From positions 124,001 through 188,000 of the forward strand of contig NZ_VLPK01000005.1 of assembly GCF_007558865.1 (NCBI RefSeq): 64,000 nt of DNA. The letters are read 5' to 3'. The first letter of the stretch is position 1, and every line of letters begins with the position of its first letter. The DNA is from Mucilaginibacter corticis. Lineage in GTDB: Bacteria; Bacteroidota; Bacteroidia; Sphingobacteriales; Sphingobacteriaceae. Of the stretch, positions 14,621 through 23,023 are shown in pieces. Made by a program: the position numbers and the translations under genes. The notes below the pieces were generated by a model that was not told where the DNA came from, searched no databases, and saw nothing but the letters and a program-made list of their open reading frames with translations.

Positions 14621-17065
14621 TCATTCACTGACCGTTTCAGTTTTAAAACTAACCGAAAAACCATAGTTATCAGGTAAGTTTTCCTGTTTAGTATCCGACT
14701 TAAAACTAAATCCTAATGAGGCTACTTTCTGGGGTGTTAGTTTATTCATTTCTTCTTCAGTAAAAAATTTACCATCAATAAAAGCACCTGCTTTTACATT
14801 ACTATCTAAAGTAGCTGTTACTATATGCGTTGCCGTATCCCTAAGTTTTCTTATTTTAAAGGTAATTAAGTCAATTCCCTTACTCCCCGGACGATCAAAA
14901 TGATATCTTTTAAAAAATGGACTTCCTTCTTTGGAAAGATTCTTTTTTATTAATTGATCTTCTTTTTCGGTTGTTAAACTTGGGCCATCATCAGTACTCG
15001 CCTTTGCATTTTGCTTTGCAGGTCCTTGTTTAATAACGGGCGTAAGTTTTGTTTTTTGTTTATCCTTTACAGGAGTTGCAGGAGTTGTAAATTTATTTGT
15101 TTTAAGGGCAAACGGTACCGCATAATTCTGCTCTTCTGGAATCTTTTTAGCATCATATCCTTCTCGTGTTATCTCTAACGATTCTGCTTTTTCCATACTG
15201 ATTTTTTTGATCGCATCCTCATTATAAAATTCACCATCAATAAATACCCCTACTTTATCCTCCGGGCCAAGGTCTGCTGATACAGAACCGTCTGATAATT
15301 TAAAAGTTATTTTATCGTGTCGTATGCCATCAGCATCCTGAAAATGTTCCCTCTTATAAAAATATGCCGATGGTGTAGCATCCATTAACTTTGAAAGCTT
15401 TTGTTTTTCGTCGGCAGTCATAGATACGACAGGCAACGGTTTTGCGACAGTATTCGGAGTTAAGTTGGGCTGATTTGTTTTAGATACGTTAATGGTTTTT
15501 TCATTTTCAGCAGCCACCGCGGCATTTGTCTTAAATTTAAAGAAAGCGTGATACTGATAATTTTTTGCTATAGAAGCAGGCTGTATATTAAACGTTACCT
15601 TAATCTCGCCAGATATACTGTTTATTTTTTCAGCAGAAAGATTTTGGATTTGCTCTTCAGTATAACTGTCATCATCAATATCAAAAGTTGCTTTTTCTTT
15701 AACTCCTAAGTCTGCAGTTGCTATGCTACCATTCGTCAGTTGGATAATAATTTTGTCATAACTTTTACCCTTTTCGTCTTTTAGAGGTAACCTGGTATAA
15801 AATTGTCCGGCAGGTATGCTTCGCACTTTTATCAGATTTTCTTTTTCATTTGGTGTCATGTAAATTATTTTGCCGGCCTTGGTTTCAATATTTACTGTCC
15901 CATTATTTGCTGTATTACCATTTGGCAATTTCGGCTGGTTTTCTCCAGAGATTGTTGAGTTTTTGATGCATGATGAACTTATTTTGTATAAAATATCTTT
16001 CTCATATCGTTTCCCATCTATTATAACCTCAATATTATTGCCCATTTTTTCGACACCATAAATAACGCTATGTTTATTAAGTTCAACGTTATTTTCAACC
16101 TCAGCAACAGGCAGAATGTTGGATACATTTTTCTTGATGTCCTTTTTTAATTTAGTAAAAACCGAAGCGCTTGATCCGTTCTTCTTGGCATTGTTTTTAA
16201 ACTTGGCAAATGCCAGGCAGCTTATCATTACCACAGGTATAGTAAGCAGGTAGATTACTTTTTTCATATGATTTGTAGGTTTAGTAAATAACATCGTAAT
16301 CCTGCGTTTTAGCGGTACTTTACTAAAACTATTATAAAGTGTGCCACCCCGTGCTACCGACAAATGCAACAGCATATCAGCATATATTCTTTTATCAGCC
16401 TGCAAACCCATTTCGCGGTCAACCTCAAACTCATGGTTCTGCTCAATCGCTCTTGAATACAGGTATACAAAGGGATTAAACCATAATACCACCTGTACCA
16501 GACTGGCCAGCATTCTGTCTGCCGAATGGAAGCGTTTAACATGTATCAATTCGTGTGCTATAATTTGCTGTATCTCTGCTGCGCTTAGTTCATCATCGTT
16601 TAAGATGATATAATTGAAGAAAGAGCCGTTATCAAGTTTTTTATCGCCATGGATTACTTCAACATTATCAATCTTTGTACGCCGCTTACCTTTTATTTTT
16701 AAAAAGAACGCGACAACTACAGCCAATAACCGTATCAGCAATATCAATGAACAGACTGTGTACAATGGTATAATCAGGCTTCGCCAGTTAAAGGTGGGGG
16801 TCGTATCTTTAACAGGGTTAAATTGCATCTGTACAACCGGTGTATTTTGCCATTGATTAATATTTACTACTTGTTGTATAACGGGTGCGGGCTGTTTACT
16901 TACCGTTATCGTAATCAATGGGATCATAAAACTTAACGCCAGCGTAACTACCAGGTACCACCTGTTAATGGTAAAAAACGTCATCCTGCGTAGCAGAAAA
17001 TAGTAAAACCCATAAAATATGCTGGTGCCGGCACTTACCTGTAGCAAATAAATAATTACTCTCAT
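14621..17065 (-). CDS. BlaR1-like M56 membrane metallopeptidase with repeated C-terminal modules
   Basis: The N-terminal 290 residues have the BlaR1/MecR1 layout: membrane segments at about 5-25, 36-55, 96-122 and 270-288. The zinc motif HELIH is at 171-175, with the third ligand in EQNHEFEVD. In this family the peptidase relieves repression by the partner BlaI. The C-terminal 500 residues are not a penicillin-binding sensor. They hold three similar modules (about 403-514, 549-656 and 697-810). Each has T-x-x-E-K, a D-x-I-x-F/Q-L strand, a (F/V)IDG-x-(F/Y)-x-x-E turn and a closing Y-x-x-x-FxxKT strand. A partial copy sits near 340-365. The signal sensed is unknown. Its start is next to the blaI-like stop. 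Confidence 0.88.
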   Translation of the reverse strand: MRVIIYLLQVSAGTSIFYGFYYFLLRRMTFFTINRWYLVVTLALSFMIPLITITVSKQPAPVIQQVVNINQWQNTPVVQMQFNPVKDTTPTFNWRSLIIPLYTVCSLILLIRLLAVVVAFFLKIKGKRRTKIDNVEVIHGDKKLDNGSFFNYIILNDDELSAAEIQQIIAHELIHVKRFHSADRMLASLVQVVLWFNPFVYLYSRAIEQNHEFEVDREMGLQADKRIYADMLLHLSVARGGTLYNSFSKVPLKRRITMLFTKPTNHMKKVIYLLTIPVVMISCLAFAKFKNNAKKNGSSASVFTKLKKDIKKNVSNILPVAEVENNVELNKHSVIYGVEKMGNNIEVIIDGKRYEKDILYKISSSCIKNSTISGENQPKLPNGNTANNGTVNIETKAGKIIYMTPNEKENLIKVRSIPAGQFYTRLPLKDEKGKSYDKIIIQLTNGSIATADLGVKEKATFDIDDDSYTEEQIQNLSAEKINSISGEIKVTFNIQPASIAKNYQYHAFFKFKTNAAVAAENEKTINVSKTNQPNLTPNTVAKPLPVVSMTADEKQKLSKLMDATPSAYFYKREHFQDADGIRHDKITFKLSDGSVSADLGPEDKVGVFIDGEFYNEDAIKKISMEKAESLEITREGYDAKKIPEEQNYAVPFALKTNKFTTPATPVKDKQKTKLTPVIKQGPAKQNAKASTDDGPSLTTEKEDQLIKKNLSKEGSPFFKRYHFDRPGSKGIDLITFKIRKLRDTATHIVTATLDSNVKAGAFIDGKFFTEEEMNKLTPQKVASLGFSFKSDTKQENLPDNYGFSVSFKTETVSE

Positions 17066-17066
17066 G

Positions 17067-17429
17067 TTATTTATTTTTATTGATGATGTCTTTTATCTTA
17101 TTGATATCGTCTTCGTTCAACTGCTCCTCTTTCACCATAAATGATAACAGGCTCTCAACCGAATTATCAAAGTAGCCGGATACCATTTTTTTGAAAAATA
17201 TTTTACGGTACTCGGTCTTTGAGATCAGCGGAAAATATTCATAGGTTTTTCCGTAGGCTTTGTAACCTACATACCCTTTCTTTTCCAGCAGGCGCACTAC
17301 AGACGATATGGTGTTGTAAGGTGGCTTGGGGTCGTCAGGCAAAGCGTCAATAATATCCTTTACAAAACATTGTTTCAGCTTCCACAAAACCTGCATTACC
17401 CGCTCTTCTGTTTTTGTTAAATCTTCCAT
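17067..17429 (-). CDS. BlaI/MecI-family transcriptional repressor
   Basis: A 120-residue winged-helix repressor: LTKTEERVMQVLWKLK, then PPYNTISSVVRLLEKKGYVGYKAYGKTYEYFPL, the DNA-binding domain of the Penicillinase_R family. The C-terminal helices would dimerise and contain the site cut on induction. I prefer ATG 17429 to the upstream TTG 17435. The predicted -7 box (17433-17440) lies just three bases before this ATG, so the transcript is probably leaderless. It overlaps nothing but abuts the M56 gene, forming the usual sensor-repressor operon. Confidence 0.92.
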   Translation of the reverse strand: MEDLTKTEERVMQVLWKLKQCFVKDIIDALPDDPKPPYNTISSVVRLLEKKGYVGYKAYGKTYEYFPLISKTEYRKIFFKKMVSGYFDNSVESLLSFMVKEEQLNEDDINKIKDIINKNK

Positions 17430-17432
17430 ACT

Positions 17433-17503
17433 CAAACCTATAACTTATTATTCAGTTATACAACTATTTTATAAGTTATATAACTTTTTTATCAGTTATA
17501 TCT
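17433..17503 (-). promoter_or_regulatory. Promoter and operator cluster of the BlaI/BlaR1-type operon
   Basis: On the minus strand, TTG (17463-17461) and TAGGTTTG (17440-17433, exact TAnnTTTG) are 20 bases apart. Copies of an AGTTATA-type site surround them: AGTTGTATAACT (17454-17465) contains the -35-like TTG, AAGTTATATAACTT (17473-17486) is a perfect 14-bp palindrome, and half-sites occur at 17494 and 17440. This is the expected arrangement for autorepression by a dimeric BlaI-type protein. Confidence 0.72.
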
Positions 17504-17554
17504 ATTTTAAAGCAATTTGTTATCAAAAGCGAAGTTTATTGACCGATAATTAAT

Positions 17555-17562
17555 TAATTTTG
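17555..17562 (+). promoter_or_regulatory. -7 promoter element of argB-proC
   Basis: TAATTTTG matches TAnnTTTG exactly and lies 24 bases before the ATG at 17586. No well-spaced TTG was found upstream. Confidence 0.55.
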
Positions 17563-17585
17563 CAACTAATTATCACTTTGTGAGC

Positions 17586-18383
17586 ATGAAATCATTACAT
17601 ATTATCAAAATCGGTGGAAATGTTATAGATAATTCAAAAAATCTGCACCATTTTCTGAAAGATTTCACCGGTCTTGATGGATATAAGATACTGGTACACG
17701 GAGGCGGCAAGGTAGCCACACAACTGTCAGAAACACTTGGCATTGAGGCAAAACTGGTTGACGGGCGCCGGATAACCGACATTGAAACACTACGCGTAGT
17801 AACCATGGTTTATGGCGGGTTAATCAATAAAAACATTGTGGCACAGCTGCAACGCTTCGGCAATAACGCCATGGGGCTAACCGGTGCCGACGGAAATTTT
17901 ATCCGTACCAAAAAACGCCCGGTAAAAACCATTGATTATGGCTTTGTGGGCGATATAGACGAACGATCAATTGACAGCAAAGGGATAGGTAAATTACTTG
18001 AAGCAGGCTTTACCCCTGTTTTTTGCGCGCTGACACATGATGGCGAGGGGCAATTATTAAATACCAATGCCGATACTATAGCGTCTGCCCTGGCAGTCGC
18101 CTTGTCTGATCTGTTTGAAACCACTTTGATATATTGCTTTGAGAAGAAAGGCGTATTGATGGATGTGAACGATGACGATTCGATAATAAGGGATATTGAC
18201 CCGGTTAAATACGAGGAATTAAAAATAAAGCAAATTATTCACAGCGGTATGTTGCCAAAACTCGAGAATGCTTTTACGGCAATAGCTTGCGGGGTTAAGG
18301 CAGTTGTTATAGGCCACTCTGATGATCTGGGCGAACTGAAGAAAAATAAGCCATTTGGAACACGATTAAGTAAAACAGTATGA
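17586..18383 (+). CDS. argB: N-acylglutamate kinase
   Basis: It phosphorylates the N-acylglutamate made in the first arginine step. The amino-acid kinase fold is evident: KIGGNVID at the start, LVHGGGKVAT, the substrate segment VDGRRITD, GLTGADG, and LLNTNADTIASALA near the nucleotide site. The ATG at 17586 (265 residues) is preferred to a GTG at 17580 because of the promoter position. It is encoded 7 kb from the main arginine cluster, with proC starting inside its stop codon (ATGA overlap). Confidence 0.93.
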   Translation: MKSLHIIKIGGNVIDNSKNLHHFLKDFTGLDGYKILVHGGGKVATQLSETLGIEAKLVDGRRITDIETLRVVTMVYGGLINKNIVAQLQRFGNNAMGLTGADGNFIRTKKRPVKTIDYGFVGDIDERSIDSKGIGKLLEAGFTPVFCALTHDGEGQLLNTNADTIASALAVALSDLFETTLIYCFEKKGVLMDVNDDDSIIRDIDPVKYEELKIKQIIHSGMLPKLENAFTAIACGVKAVVIGHSDDLGELKKNKPFGTRLSKTV

Positions 18384-19195
18384 ATTCACAACATATTGCC
18401 ATTTTAGGCAGCGGAAACATTGGTTTATCATTAGCTAAAGGCTTGGTAAAATCGGGCATTTGCAGCCCGCAGCAAATTACGCTGACAAGACGTAATATTG
18501 ACGCGCTTGCCGAGTACGCTAATGAGGGCTATTTGACTACAAACAATAATACCAAAGCGGCTAAAAAGGCCGATATAGTTATTCTGGCTGTATTGCCGCA
18601 GCAACTTAACAAACTGCTTGACGAAATAAAGCCGGCCATAAAATCAGAAAAGCAATTCCTGGTATCTGTAATATCCGGTGTTAGCTGTAATGATATCCGC
18701 CAGCAATTAGAAATGAATGTGCAGGTTATCCGCGCCATGCCTAACACCGCTATAGCCATTGGTGACTCCATGACCTGTATCGCTACTGATAATGGCACAC
18801 CAAAAAACGTCAACATTGTAAAATCCTTGTTTGACACCGTTGGCGTTACCATTCAGATAAATGAAGAATTAATGACTGCCGCTACCGCGCTTTGCGCTTG
18901 CGGTATCGCATTCTTTTTACGCTCAGTACGTGCTGCCTCACAAGGCGGTACAGAAATTGGTTTCCACGCGCACGACGCGCTTAAAATGGCTGCACAAACC
19001 GCAAAAGGCGCTGCAAATTTACTATTGCAATTAGCATCACACCCCGAACAGGAAATAGATAAAGTTACATCGCCAAAAGGTTGTACCATAGCCGGTTTAA
19101 ATGAAATGGAACATAATGGTTTCAGTTCGGCAATGATAAAAGGTATCAAGTTATCGGCAGAGAAGGCCGGCGAGCTTTACAAGGGAGATGAATAG
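18380..19195 (+). CDS. proC: Pyrroline-5-carboxylate reductase
   Basis: It reduces pyrroline-5-carboxylate to proline. The N-terminal Rossmann motif ILGSGNIGLSLAKGL, the AMPNTAIAIG segment and the C-terminal TSPKGCTIAGLNEME signature identify it. Length 271 is normal. It overlaps argB by four bases (ATGA), so translation is coupled. Sharing a transcript with acylglutamate kinase ties proline and arginine synthesis, both drawn from glutamate. Confidence 0.93.
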   Translation: MNSQHIAILGSGNIGLSLAKGLVKSGICSPQQITLTRRNIDALAEYANEGYLTTNNNTKAAKKADIVILAVLPQQLNKLLDEIKPAIKSEKQFLVSVISGVSCNDIRQQLEMNVQVIRAMPNTAIAIGDSMTCIATDNGTPKNVNIVKSLFDTVGVTIQINEELMTAATALCACGIAFFLRSVRAASQGGTEIGFHAHDALKMAAQTAKGAANLLLQLASHPEQEIDKVTSPKGCTIAGLNEMEHNGFSSAMIKGIKLSAEKAGELYKGDE

Positions 19196-19388
19196 TTAGG
19201 TTTTTAGCTACGCGATTTTAAGTAAAATCAAGACAGATCAGGCTGGCTAAAATCAGCAAGCTCAATTATTTGATTAACAATTTTTTATAGATTTTTTAGC
19301 TATAAATTTACTGACTTATCCGCTGGCTCATTTTGGCCCACGTATTTTTATCAACTTATTTGTTTTCAAACAGTTAAATTAAAATCGT

Positions 19389-19435
19389 GTCCCACTTGTC
19401 CCAGGTGTCTCACACTCGCGTGGGACAATTGGGAC
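19389..19435. repeat. Inverted repeat, GTCCCA family
   Basis: GTCCCACTTGTCCCA (19389-19403) and TGGGACAATTGGGAC (19421-19435) are inverted copies with one mismatch. It lies beyond the DUF4440-like gene's stop and beyond proC, so it may terminate both transcripts, although there is no T-run. Confidence 0.7.
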
Positions 19436-19443
19436 AACAAGTA

Positions 19444-19887
19444 TTACTTAGGCTGGTTAGGCAATTTATAACCTTGCCTTGCATAAAGCAGCCACTTGTT
19501 GTTTATCTTTTTCCAAACCTCAAGCGCGCCTAAGGCAATTGTCATTGTTTTGCCTTTATCATTGGTATCAGCAAAGATCTTGTGCCTTACAATAGCAGTA
19601 TTGCCATCAACGCAGATCTTTTGGTCTTTAATGTCAATTTTGGTAAATGCAAACTTACCGGTCGCAAGTCCGTCAATAAATTGCGCTTTGTTTTGAACCA
19701 TATCAAAAGAATGCCCATAGCTTAACTGATCTGAAGTAACATCATTAAGGCTGGCCTTATCCCCTGCTATCATTGCTTTACGTAACGTTTCTATCTGGCT
19801 TGCAATAGCTTTTTCATCGGCGCTTTGGGCAAACGCGCTACCTGCAAATACAAAGCAAATCAATAAGGTCCCAATCAGTCGTTTCAT
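19444..19887 (-). CDS. Secreted SnoaL/NTF2-like (DUF4440-type) protein
   Basis: A 147-residue protein from the ATG at 19887, chosen because it opens with a clear signal peptide (MKRLIGTLLICFVFAGSAFAQ). The upstream in-frame start would put 20 odd residues before it. The mature part fits the cone-shaped NTF2-like fold: a helix AIASQIETLRKAMIAGDKASLNDV, then LSYGHSFD, and strands TAIVRHKIFAD and WKKINNKWLLYARQGYKL. Such proteins often act as small ketosteroid-isomerase-like enzymes or binding modules. No specific role can be given. Confidence 0.82.
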   Translation of the reverse strand: MKRLIGTLLICFVFAGSAFAQSADEKAIASQIETLRKAMIAGDKASLNDVTSDQLSYGHSFDMVQNKAQFIDGLATGKFAFTKIDIKDQKICVDGNTAIVRHKIFADTNDKGKTMTIALGALEVWKKINNKWLLYARQGYKLPNQPK

Positions 19888-19952
19888 TTCAGATGTAAAT
19901 AAAAGCGAAAGTAGTTTGCCAAAAGCAGATATGCTATACTCTATCAAATAAG

Positions 19953-20642
19953 TTACGAAAGGTAGTAATGCCGTATCCTGTTCAGGCCCTCATCCAGCTC
20001 GTAAACTATAGGTGTAGCAGTAGGGATCTCTAATTGAGTAACCTCTTCGTCAGACAGGTTATCCATGTATTTGATCAGTGCCCGTAAACTGTTGCCGTGG
20101 GCACAAATAATAACCTGGTCGTTTTTACGGATCCTGGGTACAATGATCTCATTCCAGAACGGCAGTACCCTATCCATGGTTTGCGTCAGGTTTTCGGTCA
20201 ATGGCAGTTCGCGCTCGGTAAGGGCTTTATACCTGATATCGTGGCCGGGATAGCGCTCATCCTCTTTAGTCACCGGGGGCGGGTCTTCATTGGGGTCACG
20301 TCGCCATTTTTGAACCTGCTCTGCCCCGTATTGGGCAATAGCCTGGTCTTTATTCAACCCTTGTAATGAGCCATAAAAGCGCTCGTTTAAGCGCCATGAT
20401 TTCTTAACCGGGATCCACAGATGATCAAGCTCTTCTAACACGATATGCAGCGTTTTAATAGATCTTTTTAGCACAGACGCAAACCCTGCATCAAAGTTAT
20501 AGCCATTCTTTCTCAAGAGCTGTCCCGCACGTTTGGCCTGTTCATATCCTTCGGCTGACAGGTCGACATCTGTCCATCCTGTAAAGCGGTTTTCAAGGTT
20601 CCAAATACTCTCGCCGTGTCTTATCAATACTAATTTCTGCAT
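19953..20642 (-). CDS. gpmA: 2,3-bisphosphoglycerate-dependent phosphoglycerate mutase
   Basis: A glycolytic enzyme interconverting 3- and 2-phosphoglycerate. The catalytic phosphohistidine is in LIRHGES (residues 6-12). RFTGWTDVDLS, ERFYGSLQGLNK and VIICAHGNSLRALIKY follow the classic dPGM order. The 229-residue length is typical, and the protein lacks the extended C-terminal tail of the larger forms. It appears to be a single-gene unit divergent from the acetate transporter. Confidence 0.95.
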   Translation of the reverse strand: MQKLVLIRHGESIWNLENRFTGWTDVDLSAEGYEQAKRAGQLLRKNGYNFDAGFASVLKRSIKTLHIVLEELDHLWIPVKKSWRLNERFYGSLQGLNKDQAIAQYGAEQVQKWRRDPNEDPPPVTKEDERYPGHDIRYKALTERELPLTENLTQTMDRVLPFWNEIIVPRIRKNDQVIICAHGNSLRALIKYMDNLSDEEVTQLEIPTATPIVYELDEGLNRIRHYYLS

Positions 20643-20743
20643 ACTGAAGGGTTAACGGTAAAGTTATAATTCGGTTTTAATATTTGTAAATGATTATAAA
20701 TCATTTAAATTGCATACATAAACCAATTATAAACTTATACTTT

Positions 20744-21328
20744 ATGACAACAATTGCTCCAGTAAAGGATGGCATTGCCAATCCTGCGCCGTTAGGGTTA
20801 TGCGCATTTGGCATGACCACTGTTCTGTTAAACATCCATAATGCCGGCTATTTTGAAAACAGCTCCATGATATTGGGCATGGGTATTTTTTACGGTGGCC
20901 TGGCACAGGTTATAGCGGGGATAATTGAAGCTAAGAAGAACAATACCTTTGGCCTTACCGCATTTACATCATACGGATTCTTTTGGCTATCACTGGTAGC
21001 TTTATGGACATTGCCCAAATTAGGTTGGACAACAGCACCGGCAGGTAACGCTGTTGTAGCCTATCTGGCAATGTGGGGGTTGTTTACCTTTTTGCTGTTC
21101 TTTGGCACATTAAGGTTAAACCGGGCACTTCAGTTTGTATTTGGATCACTTACTATTTTATTTGCTTTGCTGGCTATCGGCGATGCTACTGAAAATAAAA
21201 GCATTACCCATTTTGCGGGCTATGAAGGTATTATCTGCGGCGCGTCTGCCATTTACACAGGCATTGCACAGGTATTGAATGAGGTTTATGGAAAAACTGT
21301 ATTACCAATTGGCCCTGTAAATAGCTAA
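20744..21328 (+). CDS. Acetate uptake transporter, GPR1/FUN34/SatP family
   Basis: A six-helix inner-membrane protein that imports acetate or succinate with protons in known members. The diagnostic NPAPLGL motif opens the first helix, and NxGYF-like NAGYFENSSMILGMGIFYGGLAQV continues it. The ATG at 20744 is taken because the motif sits close to the N-terminus in homologues; an upstream ATG at 20690 would add 18 unlike residues. A GTG-started SRPBCC gene follows after nine bases. Confidence 0.88.
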   Translation: MTTIAPVKDGIANPAPLGLCAFGMTTVLLNIHNAGYFENSSMILGMGIFYGGLAQVIAGIIEAKKNNTFGLTAFTSYGFFWLSLVALWTLPKLGWTTAPAGNAVVAYLAMWGLFTFLLFFGTLRLNRALQFVFGSLTILFALLAIGDATENKSITHFAGYEGIICGASAIYTGIAQVLNEVYGKTVLPIGPVNS

Positions 21329-21337
21329 ATTGCGCAG

Positions 21338-21718
21338 GTGAAAGATTTTAAGAAATATTATATCATACCGGCAACGCCCGACGAAGTTTATTTAGCATTA
21401 ACAAACCCACTTACCATTGAATTGTGGACCGGCGATGCGGCAGAAATGTCGACAGAGCCCGGCTCTGATTTTTCTATGTGGGACGGAAGTATTGTGGGCA
21501 AGAACATTGAGTTTGAAACCGGGAAGAAAATAGTACAGCAATGGTACTTTGACGGGCAACCCGAAGAGTCAATTGTTACTATTAAACTCCACCCGGATAA
21601 AGCCGGCACATCCGCCGAACTAAGGCATACCAACATCCCGGATGCTGATTATGACGATATGGTTGAGGGCTGGAACAACAGCTATTTTGGCGCGCTGATA
21701 GACTTTTATCACTGGTAA
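21338..21718 (+). CDS. SRPBCC (AHSA1-like) domain protein
   Basis: A 126-residue helix-grip protein starting at GTG. It shows the AHSA1 pattern: YIIPATPDEVYLALTNPLTIELWTG, then a Trp-rich strand region (SMWDGSIVGKN, QQWYFDG), TSAELRHTNIP, and a final helix WNNSYFGALIDF. Family members bind hydrophobic ligands or Hsp90; the substrate is unknown. It probably shares a transcript with the acetate transporter and ends before a strong terminator. Confidence 0.85.
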   Translation: MKDFKKYYIIPATPDEVYLALTNPLTIELWTGDAAEMSTEPGSDFSMWDGSIVGKNIEFETGKKIVQQWYFDGQPEESIVTIKLHPDKAGTSAELRHTNIPDADYDDMVEGWNNSYFGALIDFYHW

Positions 21719-21743
21719 TATTTACCCATCATTTAACTCATAA

Positions 21744-21783
21744 AACGACGAAAGCTGCTTCAGTTGAAGCGGCTTTCGTCGTT
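21744..21783. terminator. Bidirectional terminator between convergent genes
   Basis: AACGACGAAAGC-TGCTTC pairs with GAAGCG-GCTTTCGTCGTT across AGTT, giving a stem of about 18 bp with one mismatch. It serves both the SRPBCC gene and the lipoprotein gene on the other strand. Confidence 0.85.
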
Positions 21784-21797
21784 ATTGAGTTTACTTT

Positions 21798-23003
21798 TTA
21801 TTTAGGAATAGCAAAAGTTGTTCCGTCAAATACAAATGTTTTGGTGACAGAAATTGTTGAGCCATTGTATACTGCATAAGTAATGACAAACTTTTGGTTT
21901 GCAACAGCATTCGGATAATCATGAGCCAATATTAAAGCTATTACAGAATTAATGTCAGCATCGCTCCAACCGATAGTTGCCGAAATTGGAGTAGTGATAT
22001 TAAAATCGCCATATTGAGCAACATTATCTCTCGCGGTTGAAACGCCTACAGTAGTAGTTTTTATAAAAGCATAATCAGCACTGGTCAATTTATAGTTAAC
22101 AGTATTATCTGCAACCCAGGTACCGTTTGTTTTTAAGAATGTAAGTGCTGTTGAACCTATTGGTGTGGTTACCCAGTTAGTTCCGTCAAATGTTACAACC
22201 TGAACACGCTGGTAAGTACCTTTGCTTGTACCACTGCTGATATAATAGTTATAGCTTACATATTTTACATCGCCAACTTTAGCAGTAGCCGCAACTGTTG
22301 GATCTGATTTAAGGAAAGTATTGATATAACCTACTATCGTAGCAGGAGCATCTGCAGTGACAAACTGATTATAATTACCATGACCGGCTGAAGCATATTG
22401 TGCATTAGATACGGTGTAGATCTTTACCCACGCGCCGTTAAGATAAATAAATGAATCGGTAGCGTTTACACCTGATGATGGGGTAATTCCTGATGCATAA
22501 TAGGTATAATTTAAAACCACAAGCTGGTTATCTACAGGTGTAGGATATTTAAATGTCAGAAACAACAATACCTGGGCGTCTGAATAATCTTTAAAAGTAG
22601 TGTTGGTGATCCCTTGAGCCGCTACATAATCATCCGGGGTTACAACGGCATAATATACATGTGAGTAAAGGCTGTCTGCCGGTTTAAACGTTGGGTTGGT
22701 AATACCATAAGTTACCAACGCTGATGATTTATCGCCAGCAGTGGGAAATTTGGCAGCCAATATAATCGGTATGCCGGCCTTTGCAGAATCCAAAGTTTTA
22801 AAGCTCAATGTTTTTGTAGCTGTGTTGCTTTTGGGTAACAAAGCATAATCTGCTGCAGTTAGCGTAATTGTTGTAGATGTAACCGGGTAGATAGTTGTAG
22901 GTGCCGGCAAACTTCCAAGATCTTTGTAAGTTTTATCTAACGGATTACAAGCACTAAAAGCTGTAATAGCTATCAATGCAATAAAATAATAAATTTTCTT
23001 CAT
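21798..23003 (-). CDS. Surface lipoprotein with repeated modules, partner of the TonB receptor
   Basis: A 401-residue lipoprotein with a type II signal peptide; the lipobox is SAC, giving Cys19. I do not recognise a named family. The protein is built of repeats: an L-T-x-A-D-Y-A motif occurs at about 48, 121, 198 and 306. A strand pattern N-Q-x-V-V/F-x-Y-x-Y or FDGTxW/F recurs after it. It is Ser/Thr-rich and beta-like, as in outer-surface lipoproteins. It starts 20 bases after the TonB receptor stop, so the two form a uptake pair, as with SusCD-like systems but without SusD features. Confidence 0.75.
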   Translation of the reverse strand: MKKIYYFIALIAITAFSACNPLDKTYKDLGSLPAPTTIYPVTSTTITLTAADYALLPKSNTATKTLSFKTLDSAKAGIPIILAAKFPTAGDKSSALVTYGITNPTFKPADSLYSHVYYAVVTPDDYVAAQGITNTTFKDYSDAQVLLFLTFKYPTPVDNQLVVLNYTYYASGITPSSGVNATDSFIYLNGAWVKIYTVSNAQYASAGHGNYNQFVTADAPATIVGYINTFLKSDPTVAATAKVGDVKYVSYNYYISSGTSKGTYQRVQVVTFDGTNWVTTPIGSTALTFLKTNGTWVADNTVNYKLTSADYAFIKTTTVGVSTARDNVAQYGDFNITTPISATIGWSDADINSVIALILAHDYPNAVANQKFVITYAVYNGSTISVTKTFVFDGTTFAIPK

Positions 23004-23023
23004 GATAATATTTTTTACAATTA

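Noticed and set aside
17580..17585. GTG start for argB
   Set aside because: The ATG six bases downstream fits the promoter spacing and the family N-terminus better.
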